From assembly GCA_965224105.1 (NCBI GenBank), contig CBDCYH010000002.1, forward strand, positions 1,860,001-1,924,000: a DNA stretch of 64,000 bases, given 5' to 3'. Origin of the DNA: CBDCYH01 sp965224105. Lineage in GTDB: Bacteria > Bacteroidota > Rhodothermia > Rhodothermales > JABDKH01. The position numbers were made by a program, and so were the translations under genes. Below are positions 1 through 7,787 of this stretch, piece by piece. The stretch's first letter is position 1, and every line of letters starts with the position of its first letter. The notes under the pieces were generated by a model that was not told the origin of the DNA, ran no database searches, and was given only the letters and a program-made list of their open reading frames with translations.

Positions 1-193
1 TACCGGATCCACCACCAGACACAGCTACAGCCACTGCTGGCTTGATAGTGCGATATTCTTCTGCCCAAGCCTGGGCAACGTTAACAAGGGTGTCCGACCC
101 TTTGTTTTCGATGATCGACCTTGACGAAGAACGTTCACGACCGCCGCAACCTACAGCTATGACGACCACCAATCCTAAAATTATTTTTTTCAC
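1..193 (-). CDS. pstS: Phosphate ABC transporter substrate-binding protein PstS, N-terminal part
   Basis: Only the first 64 codons are present; the gene runs off the left edge. It starts at a GTG (191-193), and no good Shine-Dalgarno precedes it. The translation begins with a short hydrophobic signal ending in a VGC lipobox-like cysteine. It then reads KGSDTLVNVAQAWAEEY and ends in SGGGSG. The KGSDT phosphate-loop start and the SGGGSG motif are hallmarks of PstS-type phosphate-binding proteins. The product is probably a lipoprotein that binds inorganic phosphate in the periplasm for the PstABC importer. It lies 28 nt downstream of the porin gene on the same strand, which suggests a phosphate-uptake operon continuing to the left. 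Confidence 0.85.
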   Translation of the reverse strand, partial: MKKIILGLVVVIAVGCGGRERSSSRSIIENKGSDTLVNVAQAWAEEYRTIKPAVAVAVSGGGSG

Positions 194-221
194 TTCTGAT
201 TTCTTGTTGTGTTAAGAAGAG

Positions 222-1196
222 TTAAAAGTCTGCGTGCAGCGTAATCCTACCCGTTAGTGTTCCAGTGTCCTCTTCGCTCGATTTGATCAAGCCAACGTTG
301 GGGATGAACCGCACTTTCTTTGTTGGCATAAACGAAACGCCTCCAAGGACGAGAATCTGCGAGATATCGCTCGCGTCAAACATTGTATAGTCAAATCTGC
401 CCACGAGCTCGACAGAGGGTGTGACCGTCGCCCGCGCGAACGTGCCGACTCCTGACGTGCTTACTGTCTGACTTCCGGCGTCCCGGGAGCTAACAAATCC
501 CTCAGCGCCCAATGTAAAGGCATCAGTCGTATAGGCGAGAAAGGCGTTGCCGGTGGTAATGCCATCACCGCTAGCCTGACTCGCGTAATCGCCGCCAACC
601 GCGCCGACCAGCCCGCTACTGTTAAATTCGATTTGACCGTAGATACGCTTATGTCGGTCTTCCTCTCGGGAAACACTCGAGTTGTTGGCGAACATCAGTC
701 CGTATTTGACCGATCCCGAGGGAACGACGTTTCCTTTAAATAGAATTCCCATGTCACGGGAAGACGCGATCTTGAGCCTGTCCGTGATGGTCTTCTCGAT
801 ACTACGGAAGGCCCACACCTTTTCTGCAAGACCCTTCACTGGCGGACTCGTAACGCCAAAGACAATATGATGGCCTTCGGCGAAAGCATTTTTCCACTGC
901 AGGTACATATCCTTTATAAAAGGAGCCGGCCGGCCCTGGGCTGTCGTTGATCCATCACTTGCTTCCAGGCGAGCTCGCGCTGAAAAACTTTCGTTGATTG
1001 TGTAGTCCCCGGTGAGGTAAAGTCGACGATAACCGAAGCCATTGTCGCCCTCTGCATCAGGATCTTCGTCTTGAAGGGTGTACGCATAGTCGAAATACAG
1101 TAACCCACCGAATTTGAAGCTGTCCTGCGCAGAAACCATATTAACAGACGCTAGCGCCAGACCGAAGATCAGTAGAGTAAGTATAATTCTATTCAT
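222..1196 (-). CDS. Outer-membrane porin, possibly phosphate-selective (OprO/OprP-like)
   Basis: 324 residues with a clear signal peptide of about 23 residues ending in VSA-Q. The rest alternates polar and hydrophobic residues like a beta-barrel, has many glycines, and ends in an aromatic residue (ADF) as outer-membrane barrels do. The early segment FKFGGLLYFDYAY and the later YRRLYLTGDYTI resemble the OprO/OprP phosphate-selective porin family. Family assignment is by pattern only. The neighbour pstS supports phosphate as substrate, but this is inference. Upstream lies a possible promoter with tandem repeats (1233-1264). It is shorter than typical OprP (about 400 residues), so a general porin remains possible. 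Confidence 0.65.
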   Translation of the reverse strand: MNRIILTLLIFGLALASVNMVSAQDSFKFGGLLYFDYAYTLQDEDPDAEGDNGFGYRRLYLTGDYTINESFSARARLEASDGSTTAQGRPAPFIKDMYLQWKNAFAEGHHIVFGVTSPPVKGLAEKVWAFRSIEKTITDRLKIASSRDMGILFKGNVVPSGSVKYGLMFANNSSVSREEDRHKRIYGQIEFNSSGLVGAVGGDYASQASGDGITTGNAFLAYTTDAFTLGAEGFVSSRDAGSQTVSTSGVGTFARATVTPSVELVGRFDYTMFDASDISQILVLGGVSFMPTKKVRFIPNVGLIKSSEEDTGTLTGRITLHADF

Positions 1197-1222
1197 GGAG
1201 TCTAATTCTGTTAGATTACAAG

Positions 1223-1251
1223 ATTATTGAGTCAGTGTTACCGTTACGCAA
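1223..1251 (-). promoter_or_regulatory. Candidate sigma70-like promoter for the porin-pstS operon
   Basis: On the minus strand a TTGCGT (1246-1251) is followed after 17 nt by AATAAT (1223-1228), which differs from TATAAT at one position. The -10 lies 26 nt upstream of the porin ATG. The -35 match is weak, so this is tentative. Confidence 0.35.
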
Positions 1252-1274
1252 CGACACTGTTACCAAATTGTTAA
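1233..1274. promoter_or_regulatory. Tandem operator-like repeats upstream of the phosphate porin
   Basis: The plus strand carries CAGTGTTACC at 1233-1242 and CACTGTTACC at 1255-1264, exactly 22 bp (two helical turns) apart. A third related unit, TTGTTAA, is at 1268-1274, 11 bp after CTGTTAC (1257-1263). A 7-4-7 layout with 11-bp steps is how PhoB boxes are built, and the flanking genes are phosphate genes. However, the orientation reads toward the VWA gene, not toward the porin. Confidence 0.4.
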
Positions 1275-1295
1275 GAGAATCAGACAGTTTCATCG

Positions 1296-2402
1296 ATGAG
1301 TGAGATCATTTTCCGATATCGAAAATGGCTGGAAAAGGTCGATAGCAGGTCAGGTAGCTCATTTGACAAGCTTTTTGAACTGTTTATGCAGCTTCTCCAC
1401 TTTTCAGCTGGAGATGTTGCAGAGGCCCTGAACTGGCTAACCCAGCTTGACGAGATGCACGATCTCACAGATGGGGAAATGGGAATCGGCGACTTTATCG
1501 AGGAACTCAGGAAGAGAGGCTTCCTGGAGGAAGATGCCAATCATTTGCTCAAGCTATCTGCCCGATCTGAACGGACGCTGCGTCAGCGGTCGCTGCACGA
1601 AATATTCTCGGATTTGCGGAAGGGTGGAAAGGGCGGTCACCCGACTCCTCATCTTGGCGCTGGCAACGAAAGATTGCCTGAGGTCCGTCCGTGGAGGTTC
1701 GGAGACGACCTATCCAAAATTGATGTGACAGCCACGCTTAGCAACTCGTTTCGACGGAGCGGAGGATCGGCATGGAACCTCCGGGAAGACGACTTTCAGG
1801 TTGCAGAGTCAAACCACGTTACGAATACCTCCACCGTCGTAATGATTGATCTTTCACATTCGATGGTTCTGTACGGCGAAGACCGGATTACGCCGGCGCG
1901 CAAAACCGCTATGGCTCTCGCCGAGCTCATCACAACACAATACAAGAAAGACACATTGGATATCGTTGCCTTTGGAAACGATGCCTGGGAGGTTTCCATT
2001 AAGGATCTTCCATATTTGTCGGCAGGCCCATTCTACACGAACACGAGAGCCGGCCTTCAGCGGGCGAGAGATATTCTTCGGAGAAGAAAGAATCGCAACA
2101 AACAAATATTCTTGATCACCGACGGTAAACCAAGTTGCCATTTTGAGTACGGTAAGATGTACCGCAATGCTTTTGGTCTGGACAGAAAGATTGTCAACAA
2201 GGTTCTCGACGAAGCGGTGGTATGTCGGCGCGAAGGAATAACCATCACCACCTTCATGATCGCTCGTGACCCGTACCTGCAAAAGTTTGTGAGGACTCTT
2301 ACCAAGGCCAACCATGGACGTGCTTACTACTCGTCATTAGATGACCTCGGCTCTTTCCTGTTTGAGGACTACATCAATAACAGACGCCGATCGGTGCGCT
2401 AG
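1296..2402 (+). CDS. VWA-domain protein with MIDAS motif
   Basis: 368 residues, soluble, with no signal peptide. The N-terminal half is charged and helical. A von Willebrand factor A domain begins near residue 178, with the metal-ion-dependent adhesion site DLSHS at 185-189 (DxSxS) after a hydrophobic beta strand. A second conserved VWA strand, ITDGKPS, lies near residue 275. Proteins of this type often work with a MoxR/Mg-chelatase-like AAA ATPase, but none is encoded beside it here. The ATG at 1296 is 101 nt from the divergent porin start. The stop lies 3 nt before ksgA, so it probably leads a three-gene operon with ksgA and mgtE. Its specific role is unknown. Confidence 0.8.
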   Translation: MSEIIFRYRKWLEKVDSRSGSSFDKLFELFMQLLHFSAGDVAEALNWLTQLDEMHDLTDGEMGIGDFIEELRKRGFLEEDANHLLKLSARSERTLRQRSLHEIFSDLRKGGKGGHPTPHLGAGNERLPEVRPWRFGDDLSKIDVTATLSNSFRRSGGSAWNLREDDFQVAESNHVTNTSTVVMIDLSHSMVLYGEDRITPARKTAMALAELITTQYKKDTLDIVAFGNDAWEVSIKDLPYLSAGPFYTNTRAGLQRARDILRRRKNRNKQIFLITDGKPSCHFEYGKMYRNAFGLDRKIVNKVLDEAVVCRREGITITTFMIARDPYLQKFVRTLTKANHGRAYYSSLDDLGSFLFEDYINNRRRSVR

Positions 2403-2405
2403 TCC

Positions 2406-3182
2406 TTGTCTCCGACTCCCAACCGACCGAGGATTAAGCCCAGCAAGCGGCTTGGGCAGAATTTTTTGAGAGACGACAACACGGCTCGCAAAATCGCCTC
2501 TCTTGTAGGTGCGCCACCTAACGGAAACGTGATTGAAATAGGGGGTGGCACTGGTGCGCTAACGCGTTTCCTGGCACCCAAATTCGGCAACCTCAAAGTG
2601 GTCGAGGTCGACGTGCGCGCTGTTCAAATTTTATCAGAGCAGTTCCCATCTGTAGAAGTAATTCAATCTGATGTGTTGAATTTGGCGTGGGAGTCATTCC
2701 CATCACCCCTACACGTAATTGGCAACCTCCCATACTACATCACATCAGAAATACTTTTCTCACTCTTTGATGCAGCACCGGTTATTAAACAAGCGGTTCT
2801 GACCATGCAGCTGGAGGTTGCTCACCGAATAGTCGCGAAGCCAAGGACAAAGGCTTATGGCATACTCGGCGTAGCTGCGCAACTTCATTCTGTACCCACC
2901 ATATCGATGCGCCTGTCACCCAATGTTTTCTTCCCCAAGCCAAAGGTGGAGAGTGCCGTTGTCGTTTTCGATTTTTTTGCAGATGCCCACCACGATGATG
3001 TGCTGCGAGCCAGGAGCCTTTCGCGACAAGCATTTAATCAGCGAAGAAAAAAACTGCGGAATAGTTTGAGAGCGAAACTTACGTCGAGCGGAAAGACGTT
3101 GCCCACTGAGGTAGCGTCGAAGCGAGCCGAAGAGCTAAGTCCGGCAGAATTTGTGGAGTTATCGCGTTATCTTGATTCGTGA
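2406..3182 (+). CDS. rsmA: 16S rRNA dimethyladenosine transferase RsmA (KsgA)
   Basis: 258 residues, the usual length. The enzyme dimethylates A1518 and A1519 of 16S rRNA using S-adenosylmethionine, late in small-subunit assembly. The family signature is complete: GQNFLRDD at the N-terminus, the SAM-binding loop VIEIGGGTGALT, the catalytic NLPYYIT motif, and FFPKPKVESAVVVF before the C-terminal helical domain. Translation appears to start at a TTG (2406) 3 nt after the VWA stop, so it is likely translationally coupled. No in-frame ATG lies near the expected N-terminus. Confidence 0.97.
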   Translation: MSPTPNRPRIKPSKRLGQNFLRDDNTARKIASLVGAPPNGNVIEIGGGTGALTRFLAPKFGNLKVVEVDVRAVQILSEQFPSVEVIQSDVLNLAWESFPSPLHVIGNLPYYITSEILFSLFDAAPVIKQAVLTMQLEVAHRIVAKPRTKAYGILGVAAQLHSVPTISMRLSPNVFFPKPKVESAVVVFDFFADAHHDDVLRARSLSRQAFNQRRKKLRNSLRAKLTSSGKTLPTEVASKRAEELSPAEFVELSRYLDS

Positions 3183-3227
3183 CGGCCGTCCAACCTTCTG
3201 CCATCCTGTAACTCCTTCTGTTCCCAC

Positions 3228-4628
3228 ATGCCTCGAGACATCGACACATCTGCCGAGCAGGATCAGCATACGTCCGGGCTAATGGCAGCAGACCAGGAGC
3301 TGCTGGAGAATATCGTCGCGCTTGTTGCAAGTGGGCAGGAGGCCATGGTCACCAACATCCTGGCAGATCTTTATCCCGCCGACGTAGCCCAGATCCTCGA
3401 ACACCTTCCTGGAGACTACCCCAAGACAGTTTTTCAACTGCTGCCGGTTGAGATTGGGGGGGACGTCCTACCCGAACTCGAGGATGACTTCAGGGCGCAG
3501 ATTTTGGGTGAGACACGCCCTCTTCGAATCGCCGCGCTACTGGATGAGATGGATACCGATGATGCCGCGGATGTTATTGCCGACCTCCCGGAAAACGTCG
3601 TCGAGAAAGTCCTGCCTAAGCTGGAAGACTCGGAAGATGTGGGGGATTTGCTCGCCTACGACGAGGACTCGGCGGGTGGAATCATGGGAACCGAGCTGGT
3701 GGTGGTGCCGCATACATGGTCCGTCGCGGATGTGACAGAAGAGGTGCGTCGCAACGCAGAACAGGTTGAGCCTATCTATGCCGTGTTCGTGCAGGATGAA
3801 TCTAATCGCTTGATCGGAGCTGTCTCGCTGAAAAGACTGTTGCTCTCACCTGCCGGAGCGCCTATCCAGTCCGTCATTGACACGGATAACATCGCCGTCC
3901 GCACAAACGTCGACCAGGAAAAAGTCGCGCGCGTGATGGAGAAGTATGACATGGTTTCGCTACCCGTTGTGGACGATAGGGACCGTGTGATCGGTCGAAT
4001 TACCATCGATGATGTTGTGGATGTTATCCGCGAAGAAGCAGAAGAGGATATCCAACGGATGTCTGGTGTGGCTGGCAATGAGGGTGCTACGGACTCGGCG
4101 ATTCAGATTTCCCGTGGTCGATTGCCCTGGCTGTTTGCCGGCATGATCGGCGCTGGCTTGTCGGCGTATGTAATCTGGATGTTTGAGGATTCGCTCCGGC
4201 AGGCAGTTGTGTTGGCCTCATTTATCCCTATCGTAATGGCAACCGCGGGTAACGCCGGGATTCAGAGCTCCGCTATCGCCGTACAAGGCCTCGCCTCCGG
4301 CGACGTGTGGAGCAGCGACGTACTCAAACGCTTCGCGAAGGAGCTAATTGTATCAATCATCAACGGCTTCGTGTTGGCTGCCATCCTTGGTCTTGTGGTG
4401 ATGGCAATCCCGGGGGATGAATTCTCGACTCACCTCGCGATAACCGCAGGCCTTACCATGGTCGTCGTTGTGATTCTCGCCACCACGATTGGTGCGACCG
4501 TTCCTCTATTGCTTCATCGGTTTGGGGTAGACCCCGCTATCGCGACGGGCCCGTTCATCACAACCACTAATGACATCCTGGGGATAATCATCTTTTTCGT
4601 TCTGGCGACGCTCATCTACCTGGCCTGA
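3228..4628 (+). CDS. mgtE: Magnesium transporter MgtE
   Basis: 466 residues. The order is a cytosolic superhelical MgtE_N domain (about 25-135, ending in YDEDSAGGIMGTE), a pair of CBS domains (about 140-260), and five membrane segments (about 300-466). The pore signatures GNAGIQSSAIAVQGLA and IATGPFITTTNDILG are conserved, including the Asp in the last helix that forms the Mg2+ filter in characterised MgtE. The cytosolic part gates the channel by sensing intracellular Mg2+. The ATG at 3228 is 45 nt after rsmA. It is convergent with ccmE, 32 nt away, with no strong terminator in between. Confidence 0.95.
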   Translation: MPRDIDTSAEQDQHTSGLMAADQELLENIVALVASGQEAMVTNILADLYPADVAQILEHLPGDYPKTVFQLLPVEIGGDVLPELEDDFRAQILGETRPLRIAALLDEMDTDDAADVIADLPENVVEKVLPKLEDSEDVGDLLAYDEDSAGGIMGTELVVVPHTWSVADVTEEVRRNAEQVEPIYAVFVQDESNRLIGAVSLKRLLLSPAGAPIQSVIDTDNIAVRTNVDQEKVARVMEKYDMVSLPVVDDRDRVIGRITIDDVVDVIREEAEEDIQRMSGVAGNEGATDSAIQISRGRLPWLFAGMIGAGLSAYVIWMFEDSLRQAVVLASFIPIVMATAGNAGIQSSAIAVQGLASGDVWSSDVLKRFAKELIVSIINGFVLAAILGLVVMAIPGDEFSTHLAITAGLTMVVVVILATTIGATVPLLLHRFGVDPAIATGPFITTTNDILGIIIFFVLATLIYLA

Positions 4629-4660
4629 CTCTCTCCCTGCAAGCCTCGCACTCCGGCGGC

Positions 4661-5047
4661 TTAGATGTCGACCGAAGGCGCATCAGACTCATACTTGGAA
4701 GGGCACTTCACCAGAATGTGCTCCGCTTCGAACACATCATCTTGCCGCACATAGCCTTCGACAACCACCTTCTCCGCATCCTCGAAGTTGGCAGGTTTGG
4801 CATCGCGGTATTCTACTTTCTTGACCGTCCCGCTCTCGTCTTCCATATAAAAAGTGAAGACGTTGTTCCTGGGGTTATACTCAAACTTCTCACCTTCAAC
4901 CCACATACCCGCAACGTGCGCGCGGGACTGGGTCTCGGCGGCTTCATCGAATGTCATATACCCGCCAACCTGGTCCGCGAAGCTGAACAATAAGAATCCC
5001 GAAAAGACAACGATCAGGATGAGTCCAATGAGAGCTTTCTTATTCAT
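4661..5047 (-). CDS. ccmE: Cytochrome c maturation heme chaperone CcmE, cysteine-type variant
   Basis: 128 residues. One N-terminal membrane anchor (about 5-24) is followed by a periplasmic OB-fold beta domain. CcmE binds heme covalently and hands it to the ligation machinery. Classical CcmE uses a histidine in HxxxY. Here the corresponding segment is LVKCPSKYE, with C115 and Y119, so the heme-linking histidine is replaced by cysteine (CxxxY). This cysteine form is known from a variant System I in archaea, Desulfovibrio and some other bacteria. The ATG overlaps the end of the CcmD-like gene by 8 nt, implying coupling. It is the last gene of the murB-ccmBCDE run. Confidence 0.9.
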   Translation of the reverse strand: MNKKALIGLILIVVFSGFLLFSFADQVGGYMTFDEAAETQSRAHVAGMWVEGEKFEYNPRNNVFTFYMEDESGTVKKVEYRDAKPANFEDAEKVVVEGYVRQDDVFEAEHILVKCPSKYESDAPSVDI

Positions 5048-5288
5048 GATGCGCGGATGATTTGTTTGCTTCGACTTGTTTTTCCAACGCCGCCAGTCGT
5101 CGGTCGGTTCTTATGATGAAGTAGCAGATGCCGAGCCATATAATTAGCACAACGGCGAAGACGACCATGAGTTTGTCGTCTGCCAGCATCACCTGCTCCA
5201 TGCTGCCAAGCTCAGAAGATCCCGGTGTTGCCGCCCAAACAGAATCGAACGGAGCGTCTTGAGCGACTTGTACGATCACGTCATTCAT
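5040..5288 (-). CDS. Small CcmD-like membrane protein
   Basis: 82 residues from the ATG at 5288. A TTG 21 nt further upstream would add seven residues, but it lies deeper inside ccmC. One strong membrane segment (about 39-61, VVFAVVLIIWLGICYF) is followed by a short charged tail starting RTDRRLAALEKQVE, the usual CcmD pattern. The N-terminal part is longer than in typical CcmD (50-70 residues). CcmD stabilises the CcmABC heme-export complex and aids release of heme-loaded CcmE. Its start overlaps the ccmC stop (ATGAATGA) and its stop overlaps the ccmE start. The call rests mainly on size, topology and position. Confidence 0.75.
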   Translation of the reverse strand: MNDVIVQVAQDAPFDSVWAATPGSSELGSMEQVMLADDKLMVVFAVVLIIWLGICYFIIRTDRRLAALEKQVEANKSSAHHE

Positions 5289-5958
5289 GTCTTGATAGTT
5301 CCATTTCAATTAGACCCGCACGCACTCTCTGGCGATACAGTATCCACCCAACACCCAGAAATCCGATGATCGCTCCGTAAAAAATTAATCGTACATGCAA
5401 CGGAGTGAATCCGCTGAATCCCGGGTTGCCTTCGGCTCCCGGGTGCAGGCTCGTCATCTGGCGGGGAATGATATACAGGAGAAACGGGGCTGTGACCAGT
5501 GCAAAAAGGTTAAAAGATGCTGCCAGGCGTGCGCGCAAGCGTTGGTCAAGGATAGAGCTTCGGAGCACAAAGTATCCGCCAAAAATTAGAAGCTCAACTG
5601 CGACCATCGTTTGGCGGGGATCAAAGTTCCACCACAGACCGGAGGATTCATACCACGTGAATCTGGACCAGACAATTCCTGTGACGAGTCCCATCATGCC
5701 AAAGAGTAAAGCGACACGCATTGCTGCCTCGGCACGCAGGTCGGCAACCAGGCTGCCTGTCCTAAGGACACTATAAGAATAAACTGCCCCTACAATTGTG
5801 GCGACAAGCAAAACAAACCACATCGGGACGTGGAAGTACAGGTTTCGGTACGTGTGGAAAAGAATCCGCACAACGGGAATCTTGACAAGGAAGCCAAGGC
5901 AGACAATGCCAGTCATCCATACGAGAATGATATTTCGTGCAGCCGGATATCCCTTCAT
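5281..5958 (-). CDS. ccmC: Heme exporter subunit CcmC
   Basis: 225 residues with about six membrane helices. CcmC presents heme to CcmE at the outer face of the inner membrane. The tryptophan-rich WWD segment GLWWNFDPRQT (107-117) is present, with F in place of one Trp. The two heme-ligand histidines of the family can be placed at H43 (YFHVPMW) and H172 (SLHPG). It starts 2 nt after the ccmB stop and overlaps the CcmD-like gene at its 3' end. The small size separates it from CcmF and CcsA, which are longer. Confidence 0.93.
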   Translation of the reverse strand: MKGYPAARNIILVWMTGIVCLGFLVKIPVVRILFHTYRNLYFHVPMWFVLLVATIVGAVYSYSVLRTGSLVADLRAEAAMRVALLFGMMGLVTGIVWSRFTWYESSGLWWNFDPRQTMVAVELLIFGGYFVLRSSILDQRLRARLAASFNLFALVTAPFLLYIIPRQMTSLHPGAEGNPGFSGFTPLHVRLIFYGAIIGFLGVGWILYRQRVRAGLIEMELSRHE

Positions 5959-5960
5959 AA

Positions 5961-6635
5961 CTAATCCAGCCAGATCTTATCCATGAGGAGTGATCCGGCT
6001 GTCAAAACCAAGCCCGAGTACGCGATCAACCCGGTAATGCTCCCGGACAGCGTTCCGCGGGAACTGCCGGGTTCGAGGCTGGCCATAGTCAGGTCTGTTG
6101 CCATCCACAACAATGGAAGGAGCAAGGGAAATAGGAGAACAGGAAGGACGATTGCGGACGCATCCGCGCGGGCGACAATAGCACCGAGCAGCGTTGCTGT
6201 CGCGGCCATCCCAAGCGTGCCAAGCAGCAGCGCCACACAGAATGAAGGCCAGGTGGTCACGTGCATGCGCATGAAAATGATGAAGCAAAGGACGGTGAGG
6301 ACGGTTCCAGTCGCTACCACGACAAAATTGTACAGGAGCTTGCTTGTGAAAACCTCAGCGGGTGTTGAAGTTAGTCGCAGCAGATTAGCCGTGCGGCCAT
6401 CTTCCTCGGCTGCGAAAGAGTGGAATAGACCAACGGAACCAGACAGGAAAATGATAAGCCAGAGCAGGCTTGACATCATTGGTGTTGAAACTGCGACCGT
6501 GCGCATGCCCAGGATGAGCAGCATGATTGCGCCCAGGCTGAACATCAGGAGACCATTAATACCGATTCTGTTTCGGAACTCGATTCTGAGATCCTTCTTA
6601 GCAAGAATCAGACTAGAGCGCACCCAGTCGTTCAT
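5961..6635 (-). CDS. ccmB: Heme exporter permease CcmB
   Basis: 224 residues, nearly all hydrophobic, with about six membrane segments. The N-terminus (LAKKDLRIEFRNR) and the internal FHSFAAEEDGRT followed by LLRLTSTPAE are typical of CcmB. It forms the ABC-type membrane part of the CcmABC complex that drives release of heme-loaded CcmE. The ATPase gene ccmA, usually directly upstream, is absent; murB is there instead and overlaps by 4 nt. CcmA must be encoded elsewhere. Confidence 0.92.
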   Translation of the reverse strand: MNDWVRSSLILAKKDLRIEFRNRIGINGLLMFSLGAIMLLILGMRTVAVSTPMMSSLLWLIIFLSGSVGLFHSFAAEEDGRTANLLRLTSTPAEVFTSKLLYNFVVVATGTVLTVLCFIIFMRMHVTTWPSFCVALLLGTLGMAATATLLGAIVARADASAIVLPVLLFPLLLPLLWMATDLTMASLEPGSSRGTLSGSITGLIAYSGLVLTAGSLLMDKIWLD

Positions 6636-7678
6636 CCAATCCGTTCCCCGTTGATGTCGTATTGTTCAGGTGGTGGAGAAAGCTTTGGAGGGAATTCTCC
6701 CACAAATGCCACCTCCGTTTCGAGTGAGTAACCCGAATGGCTGAGAACCGTTTCCTGTACGAGTCTGATGAGGGCTCTCACATCGGCTGCGGTGCCGTTA
6801 CCCCTGTTTACAAAAATATTTGCATGCCGGTGGGTTATTTCGATGCCGCCGATGCGCTTTCCCTTCAGACCAGCCCGCTCGATTAGTCGACCAGCCCCGA
6901 TCCCCTCGATCTTTTTGAAAATGCTGCCGACGCTGGGCTCTTCGATAAGAGGAGGGTGTCGCGCCGATCGCCATTCGAGGTTGTCTTCCACTACAGTTCG
7001 CATCGTCGCAGCCTTGGCAGGCGTCAATGCGAATGTGGTTGTCAGGACAATGTCCTCTGTGTCATGTAATGTCGAGTAGTCATACCCAAAATTGAAGTAA
7101 TCATTGTCGACGGAAATATGATTGCCATCCTCTGTAAGGATTTCGGCATTCTTTACGACCTCCGAGATAAACATGGTTCGATTTCTGTCCGGGGAGAGGA
7201 AGTGGAGGTTTTGCCACATGGCCCCCCCGACAGTGGATGGAATTCCTGCGTAATGCTCAAGGCCGGACAAGTTGTTCTCGATGGCGACTTCGATCAGGTT
7301 TGGATAGACGATCGCACCGCTTTCTGCTGTAATTTCGTTACCGTCGACCAGTATGTGGTTGGCTTCGTTTTTAACCACCAGCCCTCGGAAGCCACCATCT
7401 CCGAAGATGATGTTGGCGCCGACGCCAAGCAGGAACATTGGGATCTCATATTCACGAGCCCACGAAACGATGCTTGAAAGCTCGAATGCGGTTCTTGTAA
7501 CAAAGAATAAGTCAGCATTACCTCCAATCTTGAACGTTGTGTGAGGTGCCAGGGTAACGTTTTGCTGCAATCGGTCTACAGGGAAACGTTCCGTGAATGC
7601 GGCGAGTGCCTCCGGGGTAATGTTCTTGTGGTAACTCAATCCGATCTGTTCTGGCGTAATGGGGTGACTTTGGATCAA
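6632..7678 (-). CDS. murB: UDP-N-acetylenolpyruvoylglucosamine reductase MurB
   Basis: 348 residues. MurB is the FAD/NADPH enzyme that makes UDP-MurNAc in the cytoplasm. FAD-binding signatures are TTFKIGGNADLFF (48-60), LGVGANIIFGDGGFRGLVV (84-102) and HYAGIPSTVGGAMWQN (142-157). The proton-donor serine is S252 in PSVGSIFKK, followed by AGRLIERAGLKGKRIGG. The family's C-terminal catalytic glutamate is probably in LETEVAFVGEFP. About 25 extra N-terminal residues precede the usual start of the fold. It overlaps ccmB by 4 nt, so cell-wall synthesis and cytochrome maturation share a transcript here. Confidence 0.95.
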   Translation of the reverse strand: MIQSHPITPEQIGLSYHKNITPEALAAFTERFPVDRLQQNVTLAPHTTFKIGGNADLFFVTRTAFELSSIVSWAREYEIPMFLLGVGANIIFGDGGFRGLVVKNEANHILVDGNEITAESGAIVYPNLIEVAIENNLSGLEHYAGIPSTVGGAMWQNLHFLSPDRNRTMFISEVVKNAEILTEDGNHISVDNDYFNFGYDYSTLHDTEDIVLTTTFALTPAKAATMRTVVEDNLEWRSARHPPLIEEPSVGSIFKKIEGIGAGRLIERAGLKGKRIGGIEITHRHANIFVNRGNGTAADVRALIRLVQETVLSHSGYSLETEVAFVGEFPPKLSPPPEQYDINGERIG

Positions 7679-7715
7679 ATTAGGTGAAAGTTATCAACTA
7701 TTTGATAAGCAAAAA

Positions 7716-7748
7716 TTTGCCAAGCCAATCTTGCAGCAGGTATTTTGG
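7716..7748 (+). promoter_or_regulatory. Possible Bacteroidetes-type promoter for the prohibitin gene
   Basis: TTTG at 7716-7719 and TATTTTGG at 7741-7748 are 21 nt apart. This resembles the TTTG / TAnnTTTG promoter of Bacteroidetes with one mismatch. It lies about 40 nt upstream of the ATG at 7788 in the divergent murB/prohibitin spacer. The evidence is the match and spacing only. Confidence 0.3.
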
Positions 7749-7787
7749 GGAAGACGATAAGAGGAAAACAAATAACAATCTGGATCC

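Noticed and set aside
1854..2315. Antisense open frame of 153 codons under the VWA gene
   Set aside because: It is the shadow of a strong coding gene and shows no domain, signal or ribosome-binding site.
4629..4660. Possible terminator between mgtE and ccmE
   Set aside because: AAGCC/GGCTT arms are only 5 bp with a long imperfect loop, and no T-run follows on either strand.
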